DNA of 38,229 nucleotides from an uncultured Myxococcales bacterium (GCA_937889515.1 CALAOV010000160.1:1-38229), one strand, 5' to 3'; positions 1 through 8,004 are shown, numbered from the stretch's first letter. Numbers and translations are program-made. The notes: generated by a model from the sequence alone, not told the origin.

Positions 1-43
1 GGCCTTCGCACCGTCGTGAAGCTGACCCGCTCCCGCGCCGCCG

Positions 44-1111
44 GTGGTCCCCACGGCGCCGGGGGCGCGCGTGGCGACCGGCCAAGCGCCGGTGGTCGGC
101 GGAAACGCCGCCGGCGCCCGCGAGCGGGCGCTCGACGAGGCGATGCGGCAGGCCGTCGACCTGGCGCTCGCCGATCTGGCCGACGCGCCGACCCGCGCGG
201 CACAGGCCAAGGCCATCAAGGCGATCGAGGCCAAGGCCCGCAGCCTGGTGCCGCGCTACCGTACGCAGGAAGAGGGGGAGGCGAACGGCGTCTACACGGT
301 GCGCATCGAAGCGGAGGTCGACGAGGTCGCGCTCCGGCGGAAGATTGACCGCTGGACCTCCGGTCCTGACCAGGCCGCGCCCCCGCCGCCCGGCACTCCG
401 GCCGTCCTCATCATCCCCGGCGACCGGCTGGAGAGTACCTTGGCCTTCCTGCCGGCCTTGGTGGCGGCGCTGTCGTCCGCGAAGGTGCGTGCGCGGGCCG
501 GCGACGTCGGCGACGGCTCGGTGGCCGCGGCCGCGCAGGCGGCGGCCCGCACCTCGTTCGCGAGCGCCGCCCTGGTTTCGGCCACCCTGACCGACGAGGG
601 GGCCGTTCGCGGCACGGGGCGGCTCTCGACCGCTTGCCGGGCCACCGCCCGGCTGGTCGCGGCGCCGTCGGGCGCTGCGGCGGGCGAGCGCACAGCGACC
701 GCCCGGGTGTTCACCGACGGCGCTGAGGCCGGACACACCACCTGCCTCGCACGGCTGGCGCGGGATCTGGGGGACGAGCTGGGGGCGGCTCTCTCGGTCG
801 CCAGCGGGTCTGGCGATCTCAAGGTGATCACCGTCGATGCCGACGTGATCGAGCCCGAGGCGATCTCGGCCCTCCTCAAGAGCGTGCGCGCGATCGGCGC
901 GGTCTCGGCCGCCGAGCTGCAACGGATCGGCGCCGGTCGCGCCGAGATCCGGGTGCGGACGCGGGCCGCAGCGGGTCCTCTGGCCGCCGCCCTCTCGCGG
1001 GACGCCGACGCGCTCATCACCCTGTCCGACGTGCAGACCAGCGCCGACGCGATCCATCTCCGGGCGCGGCTGCGCGCGCCCATCTCGCCTCAACCCGGGA
1101 GCGGCCCATGA
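44..1111 (+). CDS. Hypothetical protein with N-terminal LPP20/FlgT-N-like region
   Basis: I do not recognise this 355-aa protein with certainty. Residues about 20-100 have the pattern of the LPP20/FlgT N-terminal families: an Ala/Arg-rich helix (ARERALDEAMRQAV), a second helix, then a YRTQEE...GVYTVRIEAEV strand pair. The rest alternates Ala-rich helices and short strands. The start is GTG; in-frame stops at 17-19 and 23-25 exclude an upstream extension in this frame. No signal peptide is visible at this start, which is odd for such a family, so the true N-terminus or a frameshift near the window edge remains open. It overlaps the next lipoprotein gene by 4 bases (ATGA), implying translational coupling and perhaps a shared envelope role (inference). 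Confidence 0.55.
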   Translation: MVPTAPGARVATGQAPVVGGNAAGARERALDEAMRQAVDLALADLADAPTRAAQAKAIKAIEAKARSLVPRYRTQEEGEANGVYTVRIEAEVDEVALRRKIDRWTSGPDQAAPPPPGTPAVLIIPGDRLESTLAFLPALVAALSSAKVRARAGDVGDGSVAAAAQAAARTSFASAALVSATLTDEGAVRGTGRLSTACRATARLVAAPSGAAAGERTATARVFTDGAEAGHTTCLARLARDLGDELGAALSVASGSGDLKVITVDADVIEPEAISALLKSVRAIGAVSAAELQRIGAGRAEIRVRTRAAAGPLAAALSRDADALITLSDVQTSADAIHLRARLRAPISPQPGSGP

Positions 1112-1449
1112 CCTCGAAGGCGACCTCGAAGACATCGAAACGGGGCTCCTCGGGCCTGCCGTTCGCCTTCCTGCTGCTGGCGCTCTCCCTGGGCGCCTCC
1201 TGTGCGCACGCGCTGCCCGAGGGGGGCGGTCTCCGCGTGGACTGCAACTTCCCCGACGCCACCGTCTGGGTGGACGACGTGCTGGTCGGCAGCGCGGCGA
1301 GCTGGAAGGCCGAGGGCCGGCAGATCCGCGCCGGCTTCCACCGCATCGAAATCCGCCGGCCCGGCACCTACTCGGTCTTCAAGGAGATCGATCTGCCCGT
1401 GGGTGGCAAGTCGGTGGTCGTCGCCAAGCTCCACGAGACGATCGACTGA
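1108..1449 (+). CDS. Small PEGA-domain lipoprotein
   Basis: A 113-aa protein with a basic N-terminus, a hydrophobic stretch at about 16-30 and a Cys at the end of LSLGASC, giving a probable though imperfect lipobox. The mature part (about 38-110) is one PEGA-like beta domain: a DATVWVDDVLVG strand-turn-strand unit, a Gly-Phe-His turn and a final K-rich strand. PEGA domains are extracytoplasmic beta modules often found in surface proteins of this kind of bacterium. Its ATG lies in the ATGA overlap with the upstream gene, so the two form an operon. It ends convergently to the adenylation gene, with only about 20 bases between. The molecular role is unknown. Confidence 0.7.
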   Translation: MTSKATSKTSKRGSSGLPFAFLLLALSLGASCAHALPEGGGLRVDCNFPDATVWVDDVLVGSAASWKAEGRQIRAGFHRIEIRRPGTYSVFKEIDLPVGGKSVVVAKLHETID

Positions 1450-1465
1450 CCCGGACCAGACCGGG
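1450..1465. terminator. Weak hairpin between convergent genes
   Basis: The short gap between two convergent genes holds a 5-bp GC stem (CCCGG at 1450-1454, CCGGG at 1461-1465, 6-base loop). There is no T-tract on either side. It may act as a weak bidirectional terminator, but a stem this short is expected by chance in GC-rich DNA. Confidence 0.2.
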
Positions 1466-1470
1466 GCCGT

Positions 1471-2964
1471 TCAGCCGAGCTGTTCGCAGAACTCGATCTG
1501 CCGCGGAACCTTGTAGGGGGCCAGGTTTCGCGCGCAGTGGTCGATGATGTCCTCGGCGCGGCAGACCCCGGCGCGGACCACCCGCGCGACCACCATGGGT
1601 CCCCCCAGATCGTCGGTGATCACCCGGGCCTGAGCGGCCTTGACCTTGGGGAAGGCCTCCAGGCAGCCCTCGACCTCGCCGAGCGCGACCCGCTTGCCGT
1701 CGACCTTGACCAGATCGTCTTCGCGGCCGGTGATGGTGGTGCGGCCGGTCTTGTCCTGCTGTCCGACGTCCCCGGTGCGGAGCCAGCCGTCGTCGAGCCC
1801 GCCGATCGGGACGCCGTCGCTGCGCTTGGGCAGGTGCATCCTCGGGACCGAGACCACCGACAGCGCGCGCGAGCGGACCCAGATCGGTCCGGTCTCACCG
1901 GGCGGCAGGCGGTCCCCCTTCGGGCCGGCCACGCGCAGCTCGACGCCCTCGAACGGCTTGCCGACGCTCTCGGGATCCTTGCCGCCGCGATCGAGCGCCA
2001 GCGGCCCGGCCTGCGTGCTGTGGTAGCAGGAGAGCAGCCGGATGCCGAAGCGCTGGTAGAAACCCTCCGCGATGTTAGCGGGCAGCGCCGACCCCGAGCT
2101 GATGAAACGCGCGCCGGCCGTCTTGAGCGGCTTGACGGTGGGAACCCGAACCAGCGATCCGTAGAGCGCCGGCGTGCCGGCGAAGAAATCGATGCTCTGC
2201 TCGCGGAGCAGCTTGGCGATCCGCTTGGGGGAGATCTCGTCTTCGAGGAACAACGTAGCGCCGCTGGCCAGCGTCGTGAGCAGACCGAAATCGAATCCGT
2301 AGCTCGCGTGCAGCGGCAGGGTGCAGAGGATCCGGTCCGACACCGACACGCCCAGCGTCTTGCCGATCGCCTGGGCGGCCGCTTCCAGATTGGCCGAGGT
2401 CTTGACGACCCCCTTGGGGTCCCCGCCGATGCTGGCAGTCAGCAGCACGACATCCGGCGCCCCGGGCCCATCGGTGAGGCCCGCCAGCGACGTTCGCTTG
2501 TAAAGGCCGCAGGTCAGCAGCGTGCCCTGCAGGCGCCGCCGGGATTCGGGGACGAACTTGGAAGGCGGGCCGGCGGCCGGACGCGCGGCCGTCGGGCTGG
2601 CGTAGTAGGGGAGACCGGCGGAGGCCTGTCCCCCCTCGCCGCCACGCGGGCGGGTGATGAGCGCGCGCAGGGGCGCCGCCTCCAGGATCATCTCCAGCTC
2701 CCGGTTCCCGGTGGTCGGGTCGAGCGGCACGACCACCGCGTCGATCTTCGCCAGCGCCAGCGCCAAGATCACGAAGTCGGGAACGTTGCCCAGCATGAGC
2801 CCGACCCAGGAGCCCGGCGAAATCCCCAGCGCGTGCAGCTCCTGGGCGCGCCGATCCACCCGGTGGAGCAGCCCGCGCCACGATAGGTACGTGTCTCGGT
2901 AGACCAGAGCCTTACCGGTGCTCTGGCCCGAAGCGACGTTCGAAAGCCACTCGTAAAGCTGCAT
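1471..2964 (-). CDS. AMP-binding (ANL superfamily) acyl-CoA synthetase-like protein with degenerate catalytic motifs
   Basis: This 497-aa protein has the fold signature of fatty-acyl/aryl-CoA ligases: N-terminal MQLYEWL..., a central adenylation domain, DDGWLRTGDVG (about residues 391-401) and hinge motif GREDDLVKVDGKR (about 413-425). Three active-site motifs are abnormal. The P-loop reads TASIGGDPKG instead of the usual SGSTGxPKG type. The Mg-binding STE motif reads STQ. The chain stops at EFCEQLG, just before the C-terminal PRTxxGK segment that carries the catalytic lysine; the other two frames after the stop supply no lysine there. ATG at 2964 is preferred; a GTG at 3024 would add 20 residues. 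Substrate unknown. It may be an inactive paralogue, or bind an acyl-AMP or acyl chain without ligase chemistry (inference). Confidence 0.8.
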   Translation of the reverse strand: MQLYEWLSNVASGQSTGKALVYRDTYLSWRGLLHRVDRRAQELHALGISPGSWVGLMLGNVPDFVILALALAKIDAVVVPLDPTTGNRELEMILEAAPLRALITRPRGGEGGQASAGLPYYASPTAARPAAGPPSKFVPESRRRLQGTLLTCGLYKRTSLAGLTDGPGAPDVVLLTASIGGDPKGVVKTSANLEAAAQAIGKTLGVSVSDRILCTLPLHASYGFDFGLLTTLASGATLFLEDEISPKRIAKLLREQSIDFFAGTPALYGSLVRVPTVKPLKTAGARFISSGSALPANIAEGFYQRFGIRLLSCYHSTQAGPLALDRGGKDPESVGKPFEGVELRVAGPKGDRLPPGETGPIWVRSRALSVVSVPRMHLPKRSDGVPIGGLDDGWLRTGDVGQQDKTGRTTITGREDDLVKVDGKRVALGEVEGCLEAFPKVKAAQARVITDDLGGPMVVARVVRAGVCRAEDIIDHCARNLAPYKVPRQIEFCEQLG

Positions 2965-3037
2965 GCTACGGGACAGACGCCTTTGGAAGCCCCGCGAGTC
3001 TATACGCCGAGGGGTCGGCGCCACAAGCTCGGATCTG

Positions 3038-3073
3038 CCCGGGGGAGGCCTTCCGAGCGGGCGGCCTCCCGGG
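3038..3073 (-). terminator. GC-rich hairpin downstream of the PBP gene
   Basis: Directly past the transpeptidase stop codon lies an 8-bp perfect stem (GGGAGGCC at 3043-3050, GGCCTCCC at 3063-3070, 12-base loop), extended by CCC/GGG beyond a 2-base bulge. It lacks a U-tract. Its position suggests an intrinsic or attenuating terminator for the minus-strand gene, separating it from the adenylation gene. Confidence 0.45.
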
Positions 3074-4258
3074 CTACCTTGCCGCGACGAGACGCGTCGC
3101 CGCCCGATCGCCCTTTTCTGCGGCCTTGCCGGCGAGATATTCGGTGACGATGTGGCGGCCGACGTAGGTGGCCTTGATGCGCCAGTTGGGACTATTCCCC
3201 AGGACGACGGCGAACGCGATGGTCGGGTGGTCGGCCGGCGCGTAGCCGACGAACCAGCTGTAGCCGATGGGCCCGCGATCGGTCTCGGCCGCCAGCGTGC
3301 CGGTCTTGCCAGCGACCTCGATCGGCAGGTAACGCTGGCCGCGCTTGTTGCGGAAGGTGGCCTTGGCGGTTCCGATCCGGGTGGTCAGCTCCATCATGTG
3401 GCCGACCTCGGCCGCGGCGCCGGGGTTTGCGACGTGGCGGGGAGAGGCGACCGGCAGCTGCACGGGATGGCCCCCTTCGTCGACGGCGCTGTCGATCAGC
3501 GTGGGCGCCGGCATGTCGCCTCGGTTGGCGATCGTCGCCGCCAGCAGCGCGCCGTGCATCGGCGACAGCGTCGAGTGCCAGAACCCCGCGGCGGCTCGGG
3601 CAAATTCGAGGTGGTCGGCGGGAACGTCCAGGTGCGACGCCTCGACGGGGAGATCGAAGGGGATGGCTTCGTCGAAGCCGAAGCTGCGGCCCTCCCGCAG
3701 CAGGCCGTCGGAGGTGAGGTGTCGGCTGACCAGCTTGGCGATGATCGCGTTCTGCGACTTCCCGATGCCGAAGGCGAGCGTGTCGCAGCGGCGATCGATG
3801 GCCGGCAGATCGATGAGGTTGTCCGGGAGAATCGACGACACGCCGCCGTGATAGCAGGTGCGGGTGGCGCCCGAGACGCCGCTCTCGACCAGCGCCGTGG
3901 CCGAGACGACCTTGAAGACGGAGGCCGCCGGTGCCCAGGGCCGCAGCGCCAGATCCACCGCGCCGAGGCGCGGATCGGCGGCCGACCGACCGACCATCGC
4001 CAGCACCCGACCGTCGGGAATCGACACGACCACCGCGCCGCCGTACGGGATCTGAAACGCTCGCAGCACGTCGTCGGTGCTGGTTTGGAGGCGCGGATCC
4101 AGCGTCAGCTCCGCGCGTCCACCGCCCGTCAGATCCGCCACGTAGTGCCGGCCGGCCAGGCGAATCGTCTCCGGTCGGACCGCCACCGATTGCCCGAAAA
4201 CCGGCGCAGAAACCGTCAGCAGGGTGGCGACCGTTACAAGAGCCGAGGTATGTGACAT
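3074..4258 (-). CDS. Penicillin-binding protein transpeptidase domain protein
   Basis: This 394-aa exported protein (signal sequence MSHTSALVTVATLLTVSAPVFG) is a single D,D-transpeptidase domain. All three active-site motifs are present in order: SxxK as SVFK (Ser113, Lys116; acylated serine), SxN as SQN (168-170) and KTGT (318-321). It should cross-link or cleave peptidoglycan peptides in the periplasm. The pedestal/dimerisation domain of FtsI- or PBP2-type proteins is absent, so it is a short class-B-like enzyme; a beta-lactamase-related or regulatory role cannot be excluded. The start is the ATG at 4258, beginning the signal peptide; an in-frame ATG at 4276 would add 6 residues. It is divergent from the FHA-GGDEF gene across a region rich in inverted repeats. 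Confidence 0.85.
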   Translation of the reverse strand: MSHTSALVTVATLLTVSAPVFGQSVAVRPETIRLAGRHYVADLTGGGRAELTLDPRLQTSTDDVLRAFQIPYGGAVVVSIPDGRVLAMVGRSAADPRLGAVDLALRPWAPAASVFKVVSATALVESGVSGATRTCYHGGVSSILPDNLIDLPAIDRRCDTLAFGIGKSQNAIIAKLVSRHLTSDGLLREGRSFGFDEAIPFDLPVEASHLDVPADHLEFARAAAGFWHSTLSPMHGALLAATIANRGDMPAPTLIDSAVDEGGHPVQLPVASPRHVANPGAAAEVGHMMELTTRIGTAKATFRNKRGQRYLPIEVAGKTGTLAAETDRGPIGYSWFVGYAPADHPTIAFAVVLGNSPNWRIKATYVGRHIVTEYLAGKAAEKGDRAATRLVAAR

Positions 4259-4259
4259 A

Positions 4260-4286
4260 TTTACACCGTCATACATGTAGGATAAT
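4260..4286 (+). promoter_or_regulatory. Possible sigma-70-type promoter for the FHA-GGDEF gene
   Basis: TTTACA (4260-4265) and GATAAT (4281-4286) resemble -35 and -10 boxes with a short 15-base spacer. The surroundings are AT-rich in an otherwise very GC-rich sequence. The -10 box falls inside an inverted repeat, so an operator function is possible. A consensus TTGACA also lies on the minus strand (4293-4288), facing the PBP gene, but no good -10 box follows it. Confidence 0.4.
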
Positions 4287-4301
4287 GTGTCAAATTATCC
4301 T
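4279..4301. promoter_or_regulatory. 8-bp inverted repeat, operator-like
   Basis: AGGATAAT (4279-4286) and ATTATCCT (4294-4301) are perfect reverse complements separated by 7 bases. The left arm contains the putative plus-strand -10 box, and the spacer region contains a minus-strand TTGACA. The position between divergent genes is typical of a dimeric repressor or activator site. A further 8-bp palindrome, TACATGTA, lies immediately to the left at 4272-4279. Confidence 0.45.
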
Positions 4302-4315
4302 CCCCTTGCCGCCTC

Positions 4316-4332
4316 GCTAGGTTTGACCTAGC
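4316..4332. promoter_or_regulatory. 7-bp inverted repeat in the FHA-GGDEF leader
   Basis: GCTAGGT (4316-4322) and ACCTAGC (4326-4332) form a perfect inverted repeat around TTG, 17 bases upstream of the GTG start. It could be a second operator or a small 5'-UTR hairpin; there is no T-run to suggest termination. Confidence 0.4.
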
Positions 4333-4348
4333 CTGCTTCGCCGAGACT

Positions 4349-5269
4349 GTGGCGCGACATCCCCGCGATCCGAACGACACTTCCGAATCGGACCACGTCC
4401 GAGCGAAGACGGTCGTCACCAGCATCAGCCGCATCTCCGAGCGGCCGGCCGGCAATGAAGCGTGTCTGGTCGTGATCTACGGTTCGGAGCTGGGAAAGAA
4501 ATACAATCTCAACGCCGCGTCGCTGGTCGTCGGACGCTCATCGAAATGCGACATCCAGATCGATCAAGAGTCGATCTCGCGCAACCACTCGAAGATCGTC
4601 AACACGGGCAAGTCGATCCTGGTGCGCGATCTGGGATCGACCAACGGGACCTACGTCAACGACGAGCCCGTCGACGAATACATCCTGCGCGACGGGGATC
4701 TCATCAAGATCGGCCGCACGATCTTCAAGTTCCTGACCGGCGGCAACATCGAGAACGCCTACCACGAAGAGATCTACCGGCTCACGACCATCGACGGGCT
4801 CACCCAGATCTTCAACAAGCGCTACTTCCTCGACACGCTGGAACGCGAGGTCGCGCGCTCGCACCGCTACCGGCGCGCGCTGTCGCTGGTGATGTTCGAC
4901 ATCGATCACTTCAAGAAGGTGAACGACGGCTACGGGCACCTGGCCGGCGACTACGTGCTCAAGCACCTGGCGCAGACGGTGCGGGCCAAGATTCGCCGCG
5001 AAGACTGCTTCGCCCGCTACGGCGGCGAGGAATTCGCGATCGTGCTTCCCGAGATCGACGGTGGAAATTGCCTGCCCTTCGCGGAGAAGATCCGGGAGAT
5101 CGTCGAACGCACCGAGTTCAAGTTCGAGAACGCGCGGATCCCGCTCACCATCTCGATGGGCATCGCCACCGTCGATCCCGAGCTGATCGACGCCGCCGGG
5201 ATCATCAAGCGCGCCGACGAACGCCTCTACGAAGCCAAAGCCAGCGGCCGCAACCGCGTCTGCGCCTAA
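4349..5269 (+). CDS. FHA domain-containing diguanylate cyclase (GGDEF)
   Basis: This 306-aa cytoplasmic protein has an FHA phosphothreonine-binding domain at about 38-130 (VGRSS, SRNHSKI and the [10 protein letters not shown] motif) and a GGDEF domain at about 145-305. The active-site loop is GGEEF (225-229), the [12 protein letters not shown] and [11 protein letters not shown] metal/substrate motifs are intact, and an RRED (216-219) inhibitory c-di-GMP site is present. It should therefore make c-di-GMP from GTP under product inhibition. The FHA domain implies control by a Ser/Thr kinase; the convergent kinase gene at 5555-7117 is a natural candidate partner (inference). A GTG start follows the inverted-repeat leader. 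A PilZ receptor protein is encoded at 32821. Confidence 0.93.
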   Translation: MARHPRDPNDTSESDHVRAKTVVTSISRISERPAGNEACLVVIYGSELGKKYNLNAASLVVGRSSKCDIQIDQESISRNHSKIVNTGKSILVRDLGSTNGTYVNDEPVDEYILRDGDLIKIGRTIFKFLTGGNIENAYHEEIYRLTTIDGLTQIFNKRYFLDTLEREVARSHRYRRALSLVMFDIDHFKKVNDGYGHLAGDYVLKHLAQTVRAKIRREDCFARYGGEEFAIVLPEIDGGNCLPFAEKIREIVERTEFKFENARIPLTISMGIATVDPELIDAAGIIKRADERLYEAKASGRNRVCA

Positions 5270-5277
5270 TGCGGCGC

Positions 5278-5298
5278 GGGAGGGGCTGCGCCCCTCCC
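5278..5298 (+). terminator. Strong hairpin after the FHA-GGDEF gene
   Basis: Nine bases after the stop codon, GGGAGGGGC (5278-5286) pairs perfectly with GCCCCTCCC (5290-5298) around a TGC loop. The 9-bp all-GC-type stem is a likely transcription stop or 3'-end stabiliser, although no T-tract follows. Confidence 0.5.
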
Positions 5299-5337
5299 AC
5301 GAGCCCACCCCGCGGAGCGCGACCAGAGCCGAAGCCG

Positions 5338-5450
5338 GATCTGGCTCGGCACATAAGTCTCCGGCGGACAGAGCCCGCCTCCGATCCGGGGATGCTCGGC
5401 GATCTGGCTCGGCACATAAGTCCCCGGCGGGCAGAGCCCGCCTTCGATCC
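5338..5450. repeat. Two tandem 50-bp repeats with internal hairpins
   Basis: Copies at 5338-5387 and 5401-5450 (period 63) begin GATCTGGCTCGGCACATAAG and differ at only 3 of 50 positions. Each carries a hairpin around AGA: GGCGGGC/GCCCGCC, perfect in copy 2 and with one mismatch in copy 1. The 285-base gap 5270-5554 between convergent genes contains no gene, only this repeat and the flanking hairpins. A REP-like or small structured-RNA element is possible; two copies are too few for a CRISPR call. Confidence 0.65.
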
Positions 5451-5463
5451 GTTCTGAGAAAGA

Positions 5464-5481
5464 GCGCTCCGTCAGGAGCGC
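5464..5481 (-). terminator. Rho-independent-like terminator for the PEGA kinase gene
   Basis: GCGCTCC (5464-5470) and GGAGCGC (5475-5481) form a perfect 7-bp stem with a 4-base loop. Read on the minus strand the hairpin is followed by TCTTTCTC, a modest pyrimidine/U tract. It lies about 75 bases past the kinase stop codon. Confidence 0.55.
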
Positions 5482-5554
5482 AAACGCGCGACTGATCTGT
5501 TCGAAAATGTTGGGCGATCGCACCGCGCGTAAACGCGCTCACGTTGGGGACGAG

Positions 5555-7117
5555 CTACCTGATACTCGGTTCGAGGACGCCGTCCTCGTCGACTTTTTCG
5601 GGCTTGTCGGCTTTTTCGCCCTTGCCGGCGGCCGGAGCTGCCACGCGTACCCGGCGCGCGCGGGCCGTCGCGGAGGCGGTCTTCTCGCCGGTGGCGCCGC
5701 CCGCGCCTTCGCCGGTGGCCGGCTCGACGTCGGCCCTTCGCAGCGACGCGAACATCGGCGAGGGGAGATTCGGGACGACGTACATCGTCTTGGGCTCGTA
5801 GCCGGCCTTCTTGAACTGGAACTCGACCGCCGAGTCGCTGTAGGCGATCTCGATCGACAGCGGCGTCAGTCCCAGCGTCTGGCCGTCGGCCCGCGCCACG
5901 ACGGCGCCGTCCGGATCGGAGTTGAAGTTCACCCGCACCGTGGCCGGGTGCAGGGGCAGCAGCGCGGCCGGCAACGGACGCCGGGTATCGCGCCGCGGAT
6001 AGATCAGGAAGATCGCGGCGACCGTGGAGACGATTCCGAAGAAGAGCAGCAACCGGCTTCCGGGCTTGGTCCGGATCAGGTTGTCGATGTTGTTGATGAG
6101 CTCGCCGCGTCCGGAGGGCGTCCCGCTGGAGGCGGGCGGTTTGGACCCGAGCTGCGATCCAAACCCCATCGCCGAGCGCTCCTCGAGCTCCGAGCGCGCC
6201 ATGGGGGCCGCGGCCCGCGCGATGCCGGACAGATCGTCGGGGATGCCGACCTCGGGAGCCGAGCTGGCATAGCGCTCCGGATCGAGCAGCGCCTCGCGCA
6301 GATCGGACATGGTCTGGAACCGCTGGTCGCGATCCTTGGCCAGTACGCGGTAGAGCAGCAGGTCCAGGTACTCGGGCAGGTCCGGCACGATGCTGCGGAC
6401 CGACGGCGGCGGCATTGTGACGTGCTTGACGATGATCTCGCCGTACCCCTCGCCACCAAACGGCACCTTGCCGGTCAACATCTCGAAGATGAGAACGCCG
6501 AGCGAGTAGATGTCGGCGCGGTAGTCGATCTCGGTTTTGCCCTCACACTGCTCCGGAGACATGTAATAGGGCGTGCCCATTACTGAGCCGGTGCGTGTCT
6601 TGTGCGTCACCTTCTGATCGCTCTGCGTCAGCTTGGCCAGACCGAAGTCGAGCACCTTGACGAAGTCGCGGTTCCCCCCGCGGCTGCAGAGGAAAATGTT
6701 CTCCGGCTTGAGATCGCGGTGGATGATTCCCTGCTGGTGGGAGGCGTTCAGCGCGTCGGCGATCTGTGCGCCGATCGACATCGCCTCCCCGATCGGGAGG
6801 TGTTTCTCACGCTTGAGGCGGTCCGACAGCGACTCGCCCTGCAGATACTCCATGACGAAGTAGAATTCGCCGTCGGAGGTGTTGCCGAAGTCGGCGATGT
6901 CGACGATGTGCTCGTGGCCGATCTGGTTGACGGCCTTGGCCTCGGTGATGAACCGCGAGACCACGTCGGAATTCTTGGAGAGCTCCGGGTGAATCGCCTT
7001 CATGGCGACTTTTTTTCCGATGACCGGATGCTCGGCCAGGTACACCACCCCCATGCCCCCCTCTCCGAGCTTGGCGGTGATCTTGTAATTCCCGATCGTG
7101 TGACCGATGTCGATCAT
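5555..7117 (-). CDS. Ser/Thr protein kinase, membrane-anchored, with C-terminal PEGA domain
   Basis: This 520-aa Hanks-type kinase has its catalytic domain at about 11-280: glycine loop LGEGGMGVVY (17-26), ATP lysine K40, catalytic HRDLKPEN (133-140), metal-binding DFG (157-159) and SPE (187-189) in the activation segment. A juxtamembrane region rich in Ser/Ala/Pro leads to one membrane helix (about 355-373), then an extracytoplasmic PEGA domain (about 393-455) and a charged Ala/Lys-rich tail. It should phosphorylate cytoplasmic Ser/Thr targets in response to an envelope cue sensed by the PEGA part (inference). The start is ATG at 7117, directly preceded on the minus strand by a 12-bp palindrome (7120-7131). 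Convergent with the FHA-GGDEF gene. Confidence 0.93.
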   Translation of the reverse strand: MIDIGHTIGNYKITAKLGEGGMGVVYLAEHPVIGKKVAMKAIHPELSKNSDVVSRFITEAKAVNQIGHEHIVDIADFGNTSDGEFYFVMEYLQGESLSDRLKREKHLPIGEAMSIGAQIADALNASHQQGIIHRDLKPENIFLCSRGGNRDFVKVLDFGLAKLTQSDQKVTHKTRTGSVMGTPYYMSPEQCEGKTEIDYRADIYSLGVLIFEMLTGKVPFGGEGYGEIIVKHVTMPPPSVRSIVPDLPEYLDLLLYRVLAKDRDQRFQTMSDLREALLDPERYASSAPEVGIPDDLSGIARAAAPMARSELEERSAMGFGSQLGSKPPASSGTPSGRGELINNIDNLIRTKPGSRLLLFFGIVSTVAAIFLIYPRRDTRRPLPAALLPLHPATVRVNFNSDPDGAVVARADGQTLGLTPLSIEIAYSDSAVEFQFKKAGYEPKTMYVVPNLPSPMFASLRRADVEPATGEGAGGATGEKTASATARARRVRVAAPAAGKGEKADKPEKVDEDGVLEPSIR

Positions 7118-7206
7118 GCAGCCGCGCGGCTAAGCCCCCAATTTATAGCGGAATCGTAAAACGCCGCACGAGTATAACGTACGAGAAGCCAAAACGTTTC
7201 CGAGGG
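7118..7206 (-). promoter_or_regulatory. AT-rich intergenic region, probable kinase promoter
   Basis: The 89 bases upstream of the kinase start are far more AT-rich than their surroundings and carry two -10-like boxes on the minus strand (TATAAA within 7141-7147 and TATACT at 7176-7171). No convincing -35 hexamer sits at the right distance from either, so the exact promoter is undecided. The palindrome AGCCGCGCGGCT is at 7120-7131. Confidence 0.3.
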
Positions 7207-8004
7207 TCAGCCGAAAAGAATCGAGCGCCGCTGCGCAAGCAGGTCGGCGATCATTCCGTCGATCGAGGTCCGGACCGTTTCCGCCACCCGGACCGTCCCA
7301 GCTTCGTCGCCGATGGCGGGCGGGGGAATCGGGGCGCCGATCTGGATGGTCCATTTGGTCGGGACCGGCAGCAGGCCCAGGGGGCCAAGCCATGGAAAGG
7401 TTGGAGTAATTGGGATGTAGGGCAGTCCAAGTGGCTCGGCCAGGCGGGTGAGCTTGCCGATCACCGGATGAATCTCCTCGGCGCCCACGATGGCCACTGG
7501 CAGGAGCGGCACCTGAGCCTGCCGCGCCAGCCGGACGAATCCACCCCGGCCGAAGCGGGCCAGCCGATAGCGCTCCCGATAGAGCTTGCCAACTCCCTTC
7601 AACCCTTCTGGAAATACCGCGACCAGCTCGCCGGCTGCCAGCAGGGGCAGGGCGGTTTCGGTCGACGCCCGGACGCCGCCGATGCGCGCCACCACATTCG
7701 CCATCCAGCCGGCGCGGAACGCGAAGTTGGCGACCAGCGGTCGGACGCGTCGATGGTTCGGCATGTTGCGGTAGAGGCCATAGAGCAACAGAGCGCCGTC
7801 GTAGGGGATGCCGCCCGAGTGGTTGCCCACCAGCATCGCGGCGCCGGTCTGGGGGACGTTCTCCATGCCGAGTAGACGCACCCGGAAGTAGCGGGACCAC
7901 AGGAACTCCAGGAGCGGCGCCGCGCGCTCGAGGAACTTCGGATCGTGGCCCCCGTCGGGAAGGTCGTTGGCCTTCTGGGCCCCGGGACCGTAGGCCGACC
8001 GCAT
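7207..8004 (-). CDS. Lysophospholipid acyltransferase family protein (MGAT/DGAT-like)
   Basis: This 266-aa protein has acyltransferase motif I as GNHSGGIPYDG (about 60-70), where His and Asp are six residues apart, as in the MGAT/DGAT-like branch rather than the HX4D spacing of PlsC. The second conserved block is FPEGLKG (about 131-137), matching the acyl-acceptor EG motif. It probably transfers an acyl chain to a glycerolipid or similar alcohol at the inner membrane. The ATG at 8004 is preferred because GGAGG lies just upstream; GTG codons at 8016 and 8013 are alternatives. It is last in a minus-strand series pilT-like, alaS, rluA-type, acyltransferase with short gaps or overlaps. Confidence 0.8.
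   Translation of the reverse strand: MRSAYGPGAQKANDLPDGGHDPKFLERAAPLLEFLWSRYFRVRLLGMENVPQTGAAMLVGNHSGGIPYDGALLLYGLYRNMPNHRRVRPLVANFAFRAGWMANVVARIGGVRASTETALPLLAAGELVAVFPEGLKGVGKLYRERYRLARFGRGGFVRLARQAQVPLLPVAIVGAEEIHPVIGKLTRLAEPLGLPYIPITPTFPWLGPLGLLPVPTKWTIQIGAPIPPPAIGDEAGTVRVAETVRTSIDGMIADLLAQRRSILFG

Noticed and set aside
1-43. End of an upstream gene at the window edge
   Set aside because: One frame reads a few residues and then stops at 17-19, but a handful of codons is too little to support a gene call.
1450-1500. A frameshift restoring the C-terminal lysine of the adenylation protein
   Set aside because: Both alternative frames after the stop were read; they contain Pro/Arg/Gly-rich stretches vaguely like the PRTxxGK motif but no lysine at the needed place.
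5338-5450. A CRISPR array
   Set aside because: Only two repeat copies with a 13-base spacer, internal hairpins and no cas genes nearby.
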